Notes: generated from the letters alone by a model not told the origin. Counted from the first letter of the stretch, positions 37,489 to 47,200 are shown. The stretch is 64,000 nucleotides of DNA from Sutcliffiella horikoshii (GCF_020524325.1 NZ_JAIVKY010000008.1:310001-374000), one strand, 5' to 3'. Program-made: numbers and translations.

Positions 37489-38667
37489 ATGTTTGTTGCT
37501 AAAAGAAAAGACGGATCTTTTTTCTCGTTACTGGATTGGAAGAGCCGAGAAGATGTGGAGCACCTGACAAAAGGGGAGCAGTTTTTCTGTCCAGCGTGTC
37601 ATAGAACGCTCCAAATAAAACATGGACAGGTAAGAAAAGTACATTTTGCCCACATGAACGACTCCTGCAATGCTTCCTCAGAATCAGAAACCACCTACCA
37701 CCTTGAAGGCAAAGCCAAGTTGTATGAAAGCCTTCTCCACTCTAATGATAAAATCACCCTGGAACATTATATCTCGACCACAAATCAAAGAGCGGATGTA
37801 TACATGGAAGCAGAGAATCGAAAGTATGCCTTCGAATTTCAATGTTCCACCATATCCAAATCAGAGTTTAGTAAGAGGACCCAACTTTATGAACGCGCAA
37901 ACATCAAGCCGATATGGATTCTTGGAAAAGAAAAACTAGGAAACATACAACCGCAAATGAAGTTTTCTCCTTTCCAATGGGAATTCCTACAAAGATTTAC
38001 TCCACGAAGTCCGCCATACATCCTCAGTTTTTGTCCCAAAACTTCTTTATTTTATTACCTCTGCCCGTCATTTTCCATAAATACGTCTACCACCTATATT
38101 TCCATCATGGCAAGTAAGAGCTGGTTGGAGCAGCCTAACTTCCTAAACATCGATCATGACTCTTGGAAAGAGCATTTTCTTCACTATAAGAAAAAATGGC
38201 GATATAGTTATTCCCTCTATAAACCGCACAATTATTTAAGAAAATATTGTTACTCTAAAATGCAGATTCCTCTTTCGTTGTTTCCAGCAGAAATCGGTCT
38301 CCCTGTTCCTTCTTTTTATAGACTGCATACACCTGTCATTGAATGGCAGGCATGGCTCTACTTCGATTCTATATACCACACTCCCTTACATTCCATTATT
38401 CACGTTCCAACCGTTTTGCAAAATTTTAAAAGGCGGTTTAAAAGTTCGCACATAATATTAAGAGAGTTGCCACTTGTTAAGACGGGGTCTTATGAAGATG
38501 CCGTAGTGGAATATTTAGACGCTCTCGTTTCTATTGGGGCATTAAAGCGGGAAACGCCAGTAGTTTATCGGAAAATAAAAAAGGAACTGCCTTATTTGTC
38601 CATGGAGGAGGCATGCAAGCAGGACCGCATCATCTTGGAATACTTGTTGCATATAAAACAATCTTAA
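37489..38667 (+). CDS. coiA: CoiA, competence protein, nuclease-like
   Basis: 392 residues. CPACHRTL with HFAH forms the N-terminal zinc-finger-like part. QRADVYMEAENRKYAFEFQCS carries the D...ExQ pattern of the restriction-endonuclease-like core seen in CoiA. CoiA is needed for processing or integration of transforming DNA and is induced in competence in B. subtilis and streptococci. The start is the ATG at 37489. An upstream in-frame extension covers promoter-like sequence (TTGTCA 37429-37434, TGGTATAGT 37447-37455). Confidence 0.88.
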   Translation: MFVAKRKDGSFFSLLDWKSREDVEHLTKGEQFFCPACHRTLQIKHGQVRKVHFAHMNDSCNASSESETTYHLEGKAKLYESLLHSNDKITLEHYISTTNQRADVYMEAENRKYAFEFQCSTISKSEFSKRTQLYERANIKPIWILGKEKLGNIQPQMKFSPFQWEFLQRFTPRSPPYILSFCPKTSLFYYLCPSFSINTSTTYISIMASKSWLEQPNFLNIDHDSWKEHFLHYKKKWRYSYSLYKPHNYLRKYCYSKMQIPLSLFPAEIGLPVPSFYRLHTPVIEWQAWLYFDSIYHTPLHSIIHVPTVLQNFKRRFKSSHIILRELPLVKTGSYEDAVVEYLDALVSIGALKRETPVVYRKIKKELPYLSMEEACKQDRIILEYLLHIKQS

Positions 38668-38751
38668 GATTAATAAAACAAAAAAGGGAATAATAAGCAC
38701 GTGTCGAATAGTTAAAAGGATGCACTTTTTATTTTTAAAGGAGGTTTAACG

Positions 38752-40566
38752 ATGGCGGAACAAACTGCTGTTAAGAAATTACAAGAACGTAAAGACATTT
38801 CCGTAGAAGATACATGGAGATTAGAGGATATTTTCTCAAGTGATGAGGCATGGGAAAAAGAGTTTCAAGAAGTTAAAGGAATGATCGGCAAGATAAAGGA
38901 TTACGAGGGGAAATTATCAGAATCTGCTGATGCATTATTTGAAGCATTGCAGTACCAGGATTCCATCTCAGGTCGATTAGGGAAGCTATATACATATGCA
39001 CATATGCGTTACGATCAAGATACTACCAACTCCTTCTACCAAGGATTAAACGACCGTGCAACCAACCTTTATACACAAGTGGCAAGCGCGCTTTCTTTTG
39101 TGGTGCCAGAAATTTTGACGATGAAAGAAGAAGACATTGCCAAATTCCTGCAAGAAAATAAAGAACTTGCCTTATACGAACACTCTTTAGATGAAATTAA
39201 TCGCCAACGTCCGCATGTGCTGTCTGCGAAAGAGGAAGCATTATTAGCAGAAGCTTCTGAAGTGCTATCCGCTTCTTCCAACACGTTTGGAATGCTAAAC
39301 AATGCAGACATTACTTTCCCATCTGTAAAAGATGAAAACGGGGAAGAAATTGAAATCACACATGGCCGATACATTCGCTTTCTAGAAAGCGAAGATCAAG
39401 AAGTGAGAAAAAATGCATTTAAAGCTGTGTATGAAACATACGGAAGCTATCGCAACACATTCTCCAGCACATTAGGTGGTGCGGTGAAAAAGGACAACTT
39501 CCAAGCGAAAGTCCGTAATTATGATTCTGCACGTCAAGCTGCACTAAGCAACAACAATATCCCTGAAACTGTTTACGATAACCTGGTGAACACAATTAAT
39601 AAAAACTTGCACCTATTGCACCGTTATGTGGATCTTCGCAAAAAAGTGCTTGGTGTTGAAGAGCTGCATATGTATGATCTGTACACTCCTCTAATTAAAG
39701 AAGCGAACATGAAGGTTTCTTATGAGGAAGCAAAAGATTACTTGCTTAAAGGCCTTGCTCCACTAGGTCAGGAGTACCTGGATATTGTTAAAGAAGGTTT
39801 TGATAATAGATGGGTAGACGTTCAAGAGAACAAAGGGAAGCGATCTGGAGCTTATTCTTCTGGAACTTACGGCACAAACCCTTATATCTTAATGAACTGG
39901 CAGGATAACGTGAATAACCTGTTCACGCTTGCTCATGAATTTGGCCATTCCGTACACAGTTACTATACAAGAAAAACGCAGCCATATCCGTATGGAAACT
40001 ACTCCATCTTTGTGGCAGAAGTAGCATCGACATGCAACGAAGCATTACTAAATGATTATCTATTAAAAACAGTGGACGATGACAAAAAGCGTCTGTACTT
40101 GTTAAATCACTATTTAGAAGGCTTCCGGGGCACAGTATTCCGTCAAACGATGTTTGCTGAATTTGAGCACAAGATTCATGAGCTTGCTCAAAATGGTGAG
40201 GCATTGACTGCTGACCTTCTAACAGAAACATACTATGAACTGAACAAGAAATACTTTGGTGAAAACATCACGATTGATGAGGAAATCGGTTTAGAGTGGG
40301 CGAGAATCCCTCACTTCTACTATAATTACTATGTATATCAATATGCGACAGGCTACAGTGCAGCAACTGCTCTAAGCAAGCAGATCCTTGAAGAAGGACA
40401 GCCTGCTGTTGACCGTTATCTTGAATTCTTGAAAGCGGGTAGCTCCGATTATCCAATCGAAGTGTTGAAAAAGGCTGGAGTCGATATGACACAATCCAAC
40501 CCGATTGAAGAAGCTTGTAAGGTATTTGAAGAGAAGTTGAAAGAAATGGAAGAGTTGCTTTCCTAA
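38752..40566 (+). CDS. pepF: Oligoendopeptidase F (M3 metallopeptidase)
   Basis: 604 residues, the usual length. Zinc motif HEFGH near residue 390, with the third ligand Glu in FVAEVASTCNEALL about 25 residues later. It is cytoplasmic and cleaves medium-length peptides, fitting with the Opp and App importers in the window. In B. subtilis excess PepF affects signalling peptides and sporulation. A strong AAAGGAGG ribosome binding site lies 7 bp before the ATG. Confidence 0.96.
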   Translation: MAEQTAVKKLQERKDISVEDTWRLEDIFSSDEAWEKEFQEVKGMIGKIKDYEGKLSESADALFEALQYQDSISGRLGKLYTYAHMRYDQDTTNSFYQGLNDRATNLYTQVASALSFVVPEILTMKEEDIAKFLQENKELALYEHSLDEINRQRPHVLSAKEEALLAEASEVLSASSNTFGMLNNADITFPSVKDENGEEIEITHGRYIRFLESEDQEVRKNAFKAVYETYGSYRNTFSSTLGGAVKKDNFQAKVRNYDSARQAALSNNNIPETVYDNLVNTINKNLHLLHRYVDLRKKVLGVEELHMYDLYTPLIKEANMKVSYEEAKDYLLKGLAPLGQEYLDIVKEGFDNRWVDVQENKGKRSGAYSSGTYGTNPYILMNWQDNVNNLFTLAHEFGHSVHSYYTRKTQPYPYGNYSIFVAEVASTCNEALLNDYLLKTVDDDKKRLYLLNHYLEGFRGTVFRQTMFAEFEHKIHELAQNGEALTADLLTETYYELNKKYFGENITIDEEIGLEWARIPHFYYNYYVYQYATGYSAATALSKQILEEGQPAVDRYLEFLKAGSSDYPIEVLKKAGVDMTQSNPIEEACKVFEEKLKEMEELLS

Positions 40567-40580
40567 TATTTTGAAGAGGG

Positions 40581-40609
40581 ACCACCTTGTGATGAGGTGG
40601 TTTTTTTTG
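40581..40609. terminator. Intrinsic terminator of pepF
   Basis: ACCACCT pairs with AGGTGGT, then eight T. The minus-strand gene ends just beyond. Confidence 0.88.
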
Positions 40610-40614
40610 AGGGG

Positions 40615-40791
40615 TTATTTAAATCCTTTAAATCGTCGCTGATTATTCAGTAGTGCGATCAGCAGGAATATAGAAAAGAATAGTACGGGAGAGGTTAAAT
40701 AGATCGGGTACAGCTTCATAAGTCCAAGGACATTAATAAATAAGCTGAACAGGATAAACGCGATGCAGAATATGAATGTGATTTTTGACAT
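40615..40791 (-). CDS. yizD: YizD-like small membrane protein
   Basis: 58 residues from the ATG 9 bp after AAAGGAG. Two membrane segments (about 3-20 and 30-48) and a basic RRFKGFK tail. Assigned by position: in B. subtilis yizD lies between pepF and roxS/spxH, as here. Sequence identity was not checked. Function is unknown. It is divergent from RoxS. Confidence 0.65.
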   Translation of the reverse strand: MSKITFIFCIAFILFSLFINVLGLMKLYPIYLTSPVLFFSIFLLIALLNNQRRFKGFK

Positions 40792-40874
40792 GGAGGCTGC
40801 TCCTTTCAAATAGACTTGTACCTCTACTAGCTATATGTACGTAAAAGGGGAAGAATCCATTACAAAAAAAATCG

Positions 40875-40893
40875 TTTGTGACAAAGTTGTGAA
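40875..40893 (+). promoter_or_regulatory. Candidate ResD-binding direct repeats upstream of RoxS
   Basis: TTTGTGAC (40875-40882) and GTTGTGAA (40886-40893) are spaced 11 bp apart, one helical turn, about 55-70 bp upstream of the RoxS start. They resemble ResD sites. ResD activation of roxS is known in B. subtilis. Confidence 0.6.
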
Positions 40894-40909
40894 ATAGAGG
40901 TCTAACCTC

Positions 40910-40939
40910 TTGTCAAAAGCCGCTGGCATCTGATATATT
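40910..40939 (+). promoter_or_regulatory. Promoter of RoxS
   Basis: TTGTCA (40910-40915), an 18-bp spacer and TATATT (40934-40939) with an extended TG (40931-40932). Confidence 0.8.
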
Positions 40940-40945
40940 TATAAC

Positions 40946-40961
40946 TGTGAAACGATTCACA
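40946..40961. promoter_or_regulatory. Rex operator at the RoxS start
   Basis: TGTGAAACGATTCACA is a near-perfect palindrome matching the Rex consensus TTGTGAA-N4-TTCACAA with one outer mismatch. It covers the transcription start, so NADH-sensitive Rex would repress. Confidence 0.88.
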
Positions 40962-41066
40962 AACAAACATATACCCCTTTGTTTGACCGTGAAAAATTTC
41001 TCCCATCCCCTTTGTTGTCTTTAATGACAATAGATTAGCCCTGGTCCCGTTGACCGGGGCTTTTCC
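40948..41066 (+). ncRNA. roxS: RoxS (RsaE) regulatory RNA
   Basis: A ~118-nt transcript without ORF, with its own promoter and terminator. It contains the conserved ACAAACAT stretch, a first C-rich loop (ACCCCTTTG, 40973-40981), GTGAAAAATTTC and a second C-rich motif (TCCCATCCCCTTTG), as I recall them from RsaE/RoxS. These C-rich regions pair with Shine-Dalgarno sequences of central-metabolism and redox mRNAs. It ends in hairpin AGCCCTGGTC/GACCGGGGCT plus TTTT. The position between yizD and spxH is that of B. subtilis roxS. Confidence 0.95.
41037..41066 (+). terminator. Intrinsic terminator of RoxS
   Basis: AGCCCTGGTC pairs with GACCGGGGCT (one G-U), then TTTT. Confidence 0.9.
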
Positions 41067-41131
41067 TATTTGTAAAACAACTTAGTCTCAAACTGGCGCA
41101 GCCGGAATAATGTAGTCCCCAAATTGCGAAT

Positions 41132-41219
41132 CGGGCGATAATTAGACTATTACGGGCGATTTTTTGAAATTACGGGCGATTTTCAATAGCTTTCGGGCGA
41201 AAATAAAAAATACGGGCTA
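41132..41219. repeat. Heptamer array CGGGCGA, five copies, about 20-bp spacing
   Basis: CGGGCGA starts at 41132, 41153, 41173 and 41194. A variant, CGGGCTA, starts at 41213. The spacings are 21, 20, 21 and 19 bp, close to two helical turns. It lies between the terminators of RoxS and spxH, in sequence that should not be part of either transcript. Confidence 0.75.
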
Positions 41220-41286
41220 TTCGCTAAAATCTAAAATTAAAGACAACTTTTTCGACCTTAATAGCTTAAGAAGTTGCTCCAAAAAT

Positions 41287-41332
41287 AAAAACCGGAGAGG
41301 CAAACATCATTAGTTTGTCTTTCCGGTTTTTT
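41287..41332 (-). terminator. Intrinsic terminator of spxH
   Basis: AAAACCGGA and CAAAC pair with GTTTG and TCCGGTTTT, with a U-run on the minus strand. Confidence 0.88.
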
Positions 41333-41345
41333 AATTCTTTCTAAA

Positions 41346-42218
41346 TCAATTCGCAATATATCTCCAAAACGTCCCATGCTTCACGGGAACCTTCTCTACA
41401 CGCTGTGCCAGCTGAAGCTTCTTCAACTCATGCTCCACTTCCACAATCGGCAAATTATAGACAACGGATATTTCCTTTGTAGCCACAAACGAAAACTGCG
41501 ACAAGAAGTCCTCTAAAGGCGGCAACATCTTAGGAAATGGCTGTTCCCCCAGCATGTCTTGCAAAATGTGCACATACACTTCATAGGAGTGATAGCCGGA
41601 AACCTTGATGCCTTCTTCTTCAATATTTTCGTTAAAGAATACAAGAGTAGGGATCTCGGATACGTCCATTTCATTAGTGATTTTGAAATCACAATTCAAC
41701 GCTTTGGATGCACAATCCCCGTTCATATCCTTTTCGAACTCTTCCATGTCGAGTCCAACCGACTCTGCACATTCCATCAAAACAGGTAGTTCTGAGATAT
41801 TCTGTTTCTCTAGGAACAGTACCTCTTGTAGCTTTCTCAGATACTTGATTCCTGCCTTACGTCCTTGAAGCTCGGCTGCTTTAATTGCAATGGATGCAAC
41901 ATAGGGAGATTCAATCGGATTCTCAAGCCACAAGGAACCATCACAGGACATGCCGGAGCGGGTTGCCGTGCGTTCCCACACTTGTGCCATCGAGGCAGCA
42001 TAATGTTTTTTGGCAAGATTGAGGGATGTCAATTGCCCTGTGACAATATGCTTGATGGTAAAGTACTGTCCGTACTGCACATATAACTTCTTTAGCATCG
42101 GTTCCAATGCCCAGCATTCCGGGCAGAGTGGGTCGATAAAGAAGTAAATTTCTATTGGTTTATTGGTAGTATGCTGTATGTTTTGTAAATAAAATAATTT
42201 CTTATCATTACAGGTCAC
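41346..42218 (-). CDS. spxH: SpxH (YjbH), adaptor of ClpXP for Spx
   Basis: 290-residue DsbA-like thioredoxin-fold protein. [14 protein letters not shown] carries the CxxC motif near residue 36, and [11 protein letters not shown] and [11 protein letters not shown] match the family as I recall it. It binds Spx and hands it to ClpXP, keeping Spx low without stress. It overlaps yjbI by 11 bp, so the two are translated from one transcript. Its partner Spx is 8 kb away in this window. Confidence 0.95.
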   Translation of the reverse strand: MTCNDKKLFYLQNIQHTTNKPIEIYFFIDPLCPECWALEPMLKKLYVQYGQYFTIKHIVTGQLTSLNLAKKHYAASMAQVWERTATRSGMSCDGSLWLENPIESPYVASIAIKAAELQGRKAGIKYLRKLQEVLFLEKQNISELPVLMECAESVGLDMEEFEKDMNGDCASKALNCDFKITNEMDVSEIPTLVFFNENIEEEGIKVSGYHSYEVYVHILQDMLGEQPFPKMLPPLEDFLSQFSFVATKEISVVYNLPIVEVEHELKKLQLAQRVEKVPVKHGTFWRYIAN

Positions 42219-42624
42219 ATGAATCTTCCTTTTCTTCAGGTTTGTCTGGGGTATTGATCATATGTTGAGCCGTTAGTACTAAACGCTGAAAAAATTCTTT
42301 TCGATATGAACCCTCAAGTCCCACTTCTTCCATTGCCTCTTCCATACATGCAAGCCATGCTTTCGCACGCTTTGGGGTAATTTCAAAAGGCATATGGCGT
42401 GCACGTAACATCGGGTGCCCGTGCTCACTTGTATACAGAGGTGGTCCTCCTAAATATTGGGTAAGAAATTGCTTTTGCTTCCTTGCTGTTTCCGTCAAAT
42501 CATTCGGGAAAATAGGAGCTAAACTGGGATGGCGACCTACACGATCGTAAAATGCGTCTACAAGTTCGTCAATAACTTGCTCTCCGCCAACAGTTTCAAA
42601 AGGTGATTGTATGTTATCCATCAT
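42208..42624 (-). CDS. yjbI: Group II truncated haemoglobin YjbI
   Basis: 138 residues from the ATG 7 bp after AAGGAG. Truncated-globin features: [27 protein letters not shown] and the proximal-His region [11 protein letters not shown]. It binds haem and O2 or NO. In bacilli it sits in an operon with yjbH and has been linked to protection of the thiol protein. The 3' end overlaps spxH. Confidence 0.94.
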   Translation of the reverse strand: MMDNIQSPFETVGGEQVIDELVDAFYDRVGRHPSLAPIFPNDLTETARKQKQFLTQYLGGPPLYTSEHGHPMLRARHMPFEITPKRAKAWLACMEEAMEEVGLEGSYRKEFFQRLVLTAQHMINTPDKPEEKEDSCDL

Positions 42625-42751
42625 TTTTAACTCCTTATATCTAAAGTAACGATTGTATGTATATTTTAGCAATGTGGTTATTATATCTCAAACAATTCGA
42701 TTCCACCCTTGCAAAAAATAGGGAAAAAAGGGAGAGGATTGGTTAAACAAC

Positions 42752-42878
42752 GCTGTTGATTTCCGCAAATGGCTTCGCTTTCCGCGGGACGGTGCTTGAG
42801 CCTCCTCACTTCGTTGCGGGGTCTCAATCTACCGTTACTTCCCCGCAGGAGTCTTCGCGTTTTGCTCCAATCAACAGC
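42752..42878 (-). repeat. Dispersed ~130-bp structured repeat, copy 8
   Basis: GCTGTTGATT (42752-42761) pairs perfectly with AATCAACAGC (42869-42878). Reverse orientation with GCTTGAGCCTCCTC. Located between yjbI and the yjbJ terminator. Confidence 0.9.
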
Positions 42879-42910
42879 TATAGACTACGCTTCATTTTCA
42901 TAGGCAAAAT

Positions 42911-42956
42911 AAAAACACCGCGCGTGAGATTTTCAAAAGCATGCGCGGTGTTTTTT
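42911..42956 (-). terminator. Intrinsic terminator of yjbJ
   Basis: AAAAACACCGCGC pairs with GCGCGGTGTTTTTT, with an inner GATTTTCAAAAG loop. Confidence 0.9.
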
Positions 42957-42964
42957 AATGAAAT

Positions 42965-43621
42965 TTAAGCCTGATAGTTCCCAGTAACCTTGCGGACGTA
43001 GTTCATGGTTTCTTTGAAGGGAGGGATTCCGTTGTATTTGTCTACGTTTCCTGGGCCGGCATTGTAGGCGGCCAGGGCTAGTGTTAGGTTGCCATCATAC
43101 TTGTCTAGCATCTGACGGAGGTATTTTGTACCACCCATAATATTTTGCCTCGGATCCATCGCATTCGTGACGCCGAGTCCTTTTGCCGTTAGAGGCATAA
43201 GTTGCATCAAACCTGCTGCTCCTGCATGGCTAACCGCCGATGGATTGAAGCTTGATTCTTGTTGAATGATTGCTTTAATTAATTTCGGGTCTACTCCATA
43301 TTTTATAGAAGCTTCCTCGATAATATCTTCATAATCTGATTTTCTAGCCACACTCATATTTTCCCTAACTGAGCCAGTAGCATGAAGAGGAGCTGTATTT
43401 TTACCAATTTCCGCTTCCAACAAGCTTGCATTCATGGAAAGCATTGCGGAATTCAATGGATGAGAAAATGAATGCTGACCAGAGAGCGAGGAATTAACAG
43501 TGTCAGTAGTCATCATTCCCGCCAACACAGTAGAGAATGAACTTGAGTTATTGTGTTTCTTGTTTTCTAATCCTTGTAAAGCTTGAAGTTGCATCATAGA
43601 CCTTAGCTGTTCTACGTTCAT
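42965..43621 (-). CDS. yjbJ: Lytic transglycosylase YjbJ (SLT domain)
   Basis: 218 residues. The C-terminal SLT domain spans about residues 98-215: catalytic Glu in [15 protein letters not shown], then [10 protein letters not shown] and [12 protein letters not shown]. The N-terminal ~95 residues are low-complexity and Ser-rich with no clear signal peptide, as is also seen in B. subtilis. It cleaves peptidoglycan glycan strands. The ATG overlaps the yjbK stop by 4 bp. Confidence 0.92.
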   Translation of the reverse strand: MNVEQLRSMMQLQALQGLENKKHNNSSSFSTVLAGMMTTDTVNSSLSGQHSFSHPLNSAMLSMNASLLEAEIGKNTAPLHATGSVRENMSVARKSDYEDIIEEASIKYGVDPKLIKAIIQQESSFNPSAVSHAGAAGLMQLMPLTAKGLGVTNAMDPRQNIMGGTKYLRQMLDKYDGNLTLALAAYNAGPGNVDKYNGIPPFKETMNYVRKVTGNYQA

Positions 43622-44229
43622 TTTTGGTCCCCTTCTCCTGTAAGTGAACAGGCTTTTGCCTCGTAAAATCTTACAATTTTATTTTTCGTTTCCCGAAGAG
43701 GGATTCCGTATGCTTCCAGCAGTTCGTGGAACAGTTTTTCGCCTTGTGCATAATTGTTTACTTCATATTCTAGCTCAAAGTCGCTAGTATCCATGTAATT
43801 GCTTTCATCCAATACTAACAATCCGTCTTTGTAAGAAAGCTCGGCGCGGTTTGTTTTTAACGAACCAAAGTAGATTACTTCAGATGGGGTGATACTAAGC
43901 TCGTCGTTTAAAATATTGGCGATAATACCATTTATTAATCCAGTCTTTGCGTTTTTCATAGCTACAAATTCATCTTCTGTCACAACCTGGTGTGTTTCTA
44001 GAAGCCCTTCTTTAGCAGGTTGTTTTAAGGTGAGCGTAAATGTGTCTCCTTTTTTTCGAACGCGAAGAGCACAGCCTTTTTCCTTCAGTGCAAACCCAGG
44101 CGTGTCAAAATAATGGTTTTCCTGCGTGAAAAAATCATCTGATTTTACTTTAAATGCCGAACAGAGAGACGTAAATTCATCAAAGGTCAATAAATTTTTA
44201 AATTCAATTTCGATTTCTTGGTTAGTCAT
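43618..44229 (-). CDS. yjbK: CYTH-domain protein YjbK
   Basis: 203 residues from the ATG 6 bp after AGGAGAGG. An upstream in-frame extension has no support. CYTH signature EIEFK at residues 7-11, alternating charged strands ([16 protein letters not shown]) and a C-terminal EYEVN. CYTH enzymes act on triphosphates such as inorganic tripolyphosphate. Its neighbour relQ handles ppGpp. Coupled to yjbJ. Confidence 0.9.
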   Translation of the reverse strand: MTNQEIEIEFKNLLTFDEFTSLCSAFKVKSDDFFTQENHYFDTPGFALKEKGCALRVRKKGDTFTLTLKQPAKEGLLETHQVVTEDEFVAMKNAKTGLINGIIANILNDELSITPSEVIYFGSLKTNRAELSYKDGLLVLDESNYMDTSDFELEYEVNNYAQGEKLFHELLEAYGIPLRETKNKIVRFYEAKACSLTGEGDQK

Positions 44230-44414
44230 AGTTTTACCTCTCCTAATTGATATACTTCTATTATTACTTGCTTTCGGAGGGAAGGCAATGTTTAAGTGCA
44301 TTCTTCTAGGAATCATGAAACACAATTTTTTGGTAAAAAGTTAGGTTTCCATTTCGTTGCAGGAAGGGAATTATGATAATATATGAGTAGGATTTAGGTT
44401 GGAAGGAGATTATT

Positions 44415-44783
44415 ATGCAAAAAAGAATTGAAATCAAGAAAACAACATGGAATGAACAACAACTTTTGCTAGAGGCGGATTCTGTTTCTTTTCCGCTTGA
44501 TCAGGTGTCTGCGAGCAATCAAATGCTGGTGGATTCAGACAATCTCGCATTTATTTATAAACTGGAGACCGCGACTGAATTTATCTATGTAAGCATCAAG
44601 GATGATTTCTGGAATGATGTAAAACAGGCATTGCAAGATAAAAAAGCAATTGTACTTGTAGTGGACAAGACGGCATTATTGCTGACAAACATAGAAGAAG
44701 AAATAGGGTATTTAATAGAAAACATTAGAGACAACGCCAATTACGGTGAAGAGATGGAGAGAAGAGTAAACGAGATTTTTTAA
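44415..44783 (+). CDS. yjbL: YjbL family protein
   Basis: 122 residues, the length of B. subtilis YjbL, directly before relQ in the same order. Soluble and acidic, with no recognised motif and no known function. GGAAGGAG precedes the ATG. First gene of the yjbL-relQ-nadF-yjbO operon (gaps of 15-16 bp). Confidence 0.85.
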   Translation: MQKRIEIKKTTWNEQQLLLEADSVSFPLDQVSASNQMLVDSDNLAFIYKLETATEFIYVSIKDDFWNDVKQALQDKKAIVLVVDKTALLLTNIEEEIGYLIENIRDNANYGEEMERRVNEIF

Positions 44784-44798
44784 GGGGTTTGGCCAATT

Positions 44799-45431
44799 AT
44801 GATACAACACTGGGATTTGTTTTTAGCGCCTTATAAACAGGCAATAGATGAAATGAAAGTGAAATTAAAGGGGATGCGCGGGCAATTTAAGATGCAATCG
44901 GAGCACTCTCCTATCGAATTTGTTACGGGAAGGGTCAAGCCGATCGCAAGTATTTTGGATAAAGCGACACGCAAAGGGATTTCCCTTGAAAAGCTGGAAG
45001 ATGAAATGCAGGACATTGCAGGTGTCCGCATGATGTGTCAGTTTGTGGATGATATACATAGAGTGGTGGAAATTCTCCGGATTCGCAATGACTTTGAAAT
45101 TGTCGAAGAACGAGATTATATTTCCTCACGAAAAAACAGCGGGTATCGTTCCTATCATGTGGTCGTCCGTTATCCCGTACAAACGATTGAAGGCGAAAAG
45201 AAAATCCTTGTAGAGATTCAGATCAGGACACTTGCCATGAATTTCTGGGCAACTATCGAGCACTCGCTGAACTACAAATATAGCGGCCAATTTCCGCAAG
45301 ATATAAAAGAAAGACTTGTGCGTGCAGCAGAAGCGGCATATCTTCTTGACGCGGAAATGTCGCAAATTCGAGGAGAAATCCAAGAAGCACAAGCGATCTT
45401 CTCTCGTAAAAAAGAGCTGGATTCGGACTAA
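44799..45431 (+). CDS. relQ: RelQ (YjbM, SasB), small (p)ppGpp synthetase
   Basis: 210 residues, the size of single-domain alarmone synthetases. Synthetase motifs: GRVKPIASILDKATRKG (ATP side), SSRKNSGYRSYHV and EIQIRTLAMNFWATIEH. No hydrolase domain. It makes pppGpp from ATP and GTP or GDP. It is co-transcribed with the NAD kinase nadF, an arrangement conserved in Firmicutes. Confidence 0.96.
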   Translation: MIQHWDLFLAPYKQAIDEMKVKLKGMRGQFKMQSEHSPIEFVTGRVKPIASILDKATRKGISLEKLEDEMQDIAGVRMMCQFVDDIHRVVEILRIRNDFEIVEERDYISSRKNSGYRSYHVVVRYPVQTIEGEKKILVEIQIRTLAMNFWATIEHSLNYKYSGQFPQDIKERLVRAAEAAYLLDAEMSQIRGEIQEAQAIFSRKKELDSD

Positions 45432-45447
45432 CTAAAGGGGTGGGATT

Positions 45448-46245
45448 ATGAAATTTGCCATAACCTCCAAAGGGGACTCGGTGTCTAACACATTGATGCA
45501 CAAGATGAGGACCTACTTGCAGGATTTTGATTTGACGTATGATGAAGATCAACCTGATTTGGTTGTTTCTGTCGGGGGTGATGGGACACTTCTTTACGCG
45601 TTCCATCGCTACCGCAGCCGCCTTGATAAGACTGCATTCATCGGAGTCCATACCGGTCACTTAGGATTTTACGCCGATTGGGTGCCGGAAGAAATTGAGA
45701 AACTGGTCATTGCGATTGCCAAGACTCCATATCAAATAGTGGAATATCCTTTATTGGAAGTGATCATCCGCTATCTTGATGGAGGTAGAGAAGCACGTTA
45801 CTTAGCATTAAATGAATGTACGGTGAAAAGTGTAGAAGGTACATTGGTGATGGATGTGGAGATTAAGGGGCAATTATTCGAAACATTCCGCGGTGACGGC
45901 TTGTGCATTTCCACTCCTTCTGGAAGCACCGCCTACAATAAAGCATTGGGAGGAGCGATTTTGCATCCATCCCTACCTGCTATTCAGCTAGCAGAGATGG
46001 CTTCCATTAATAACAGGGTGTTCCGTACCATCGGGTCACCACTTGTGTTACCGCAGCATCACACCTGTCTGTTAAAGCCAGTAAATGATGTCGATTATCA
46101 AATTACCATCGACCATTTGACGTTGCTACATAAAGATGTAAAGTCTATTCAATCTCGTGTGGCAAAAGAGAAAATTCGCTTTGCACGCTTCCGTCCTTTC
46201 CCTTTCTGGAAACGGGTTAGCGATTCATTTATTACGGATAAATAA
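45448..46245 (+). CDS. nadF: NAD kinase
   Basis: 265 residues. The NAD kinase signature [10 protein letters not shown] is near residue 51, with [10 protein letters not shown] and the [16 protein letters not shown] loop. It phosphorylates NAD to NADP in the cytoplasm. 16 bp after relQ and 15 bp before yjbO. Confidence 0.96.
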   Translation: MKFAITSKGDSVSNTLMHKMRTYLQDFDLTYDEDQPDLVVSVGGDGTLLYAFHRYRSRLDKTAFIGVHTGHLGFYADWVPEEIEKLVIAIAKTPYQIVEYPLLEVIIRYLDGGREARYLALNECTVKSVEGTLVMDVEIKGQLFETFRGDGLCISTPSGSTAYNKALGGAILHPSLPAIQLAEMASINNRVFRTIGSPLVLPQHHTCLLKPVNDVDYQITIDHLTLLHKDVKSIQSRVAKEKIRFARFRPFPFWKRVSDSFITDK

Positions 46246-46260
46246 GAGGACTGGTTTTGT

Positions 46261-47169
46261 ATGGAACAATTTTGTCTTAGCTTTCAAGTAGGTCAGCAGG
46301 ATGAGAACAAGCTTCTTAGGGACTTTTTAAAAGAAAAACAAATTTCCAAAGGAGCATTGATCGATATAAAATTCAACGGTGGGGCGCTGCATGTAAATGG
46401 CAGCGCCGTTACTGTGCGATACGTTCTGCACAAAGGCGATACGGTTGAAGTGTTTTTTCCAAAAGAAGAGCCGAGTGAAGACCTTATAGCAGAAGCCATC
46501 CCTTTAGATATCGTATTTGAGGATGAGTATGTACTAGTGGTGAACAAGCCTGCTGGGATGGCATCAATCCCTTCACGAGAGCATCGCCATGGTACACTGG
46601 CCAATGCAGTGCTTGGCTACTATCAGTTAAAGGAAATCTGCGCAACGATCCATATTGTAACTCGATTGGATCGAGATACATCAGGATTGATGCTCATTGC
46701 CAAGCACCGTCATGCGCATCATCTTTTTTCGTTACAACAGAAGGAGTTCGGCGTGAAGAGGCGGTATGAGGCGTTGGTGCACGGGGAGTTGACAGGTGAG
46801 GCAAGCTCTGCTGGCGGTAAGGTGGATGCACCGATAGGTCGGAAGGATTCGAGTATCATTGAGCGCGAAGTCCGTGATGACGGACAGCGTGCGGTTACTC
46901 ATTATGAGGTGCTTCGTATTGGATCAGATTGGAGTCATGTAACGTTGCGCTTGGAGACTGGGCGCACCCATCAAATCCGCGTGCATATGGCTTATATAGG
47001 CCATCCGCTGCTGGGAGATAGTTTATACGGAGGTTCTGATGTTGCTGGAATGTCACGCCAGGCGTTGCATAGCTGTGAGTTAAGTTTCTTTCATCCGGTG
47101 AAAGAGCGGGAAATGACGTTTCGATGCTCGTTGCCGAAGGATATGAAAAAAGTATTGGGGGAGAGCTGA
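46261..47169 (+). CDS. yjbO: RluD-family pseudouridine synthase YjbO
   Basis: 302 residues. An S4-like N-terminal RNA-binding region (about residues 15-80) is followed by the synthase domain. The catalytic Asp lies in VTRLDRDTSGLML, with YEVLRI and GRTHQIRVHMAYIGHPLLGD as later family motifs. It modifies uridine in RNA, most likely rRNA, though the target position cannot be told from sequence. Last gene of the operon, with the terminator touching its stop. Confidence 0.93.
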   Translation: MEQFCLSFQVGQQDENKLLRDFLKEKQISKGALIDIKFNGGALHVNGSAVTVRYVLHKGDTVEVFFPKEEPSEDLIAEAIPLDIVFEDEYVLVVNKPAGMASIPSREHRHGTLANAVLGYYQLKEICATIHIVTRLDRDTSGLMLIAKHRHAHHLFSLQQKEFGVKRRYEALVHGELTGEASSAGGKVDAPIGRKDSSIIEREVRDDGQRAVTHYEVLRIGSDWSHVTLRLETGRTHQIRVHMAYIGHPLLGDSLYGGSDVAGMSRQALHSCELSFFHPVKEREMTFRCSLPKDMKKVLGES

Positions 47170-47200
47170 CGTTCCAGAGGGATGTCAGTTTTCTTTTTTT
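47166..47200 (+). terminator. Intrinsic terminator of yjbL-relQ-nadF-yjbO
   Basis: CTGACGTTCC pairs with GGGATGTCAG, then a T-rich run. Confidence 0.85.
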
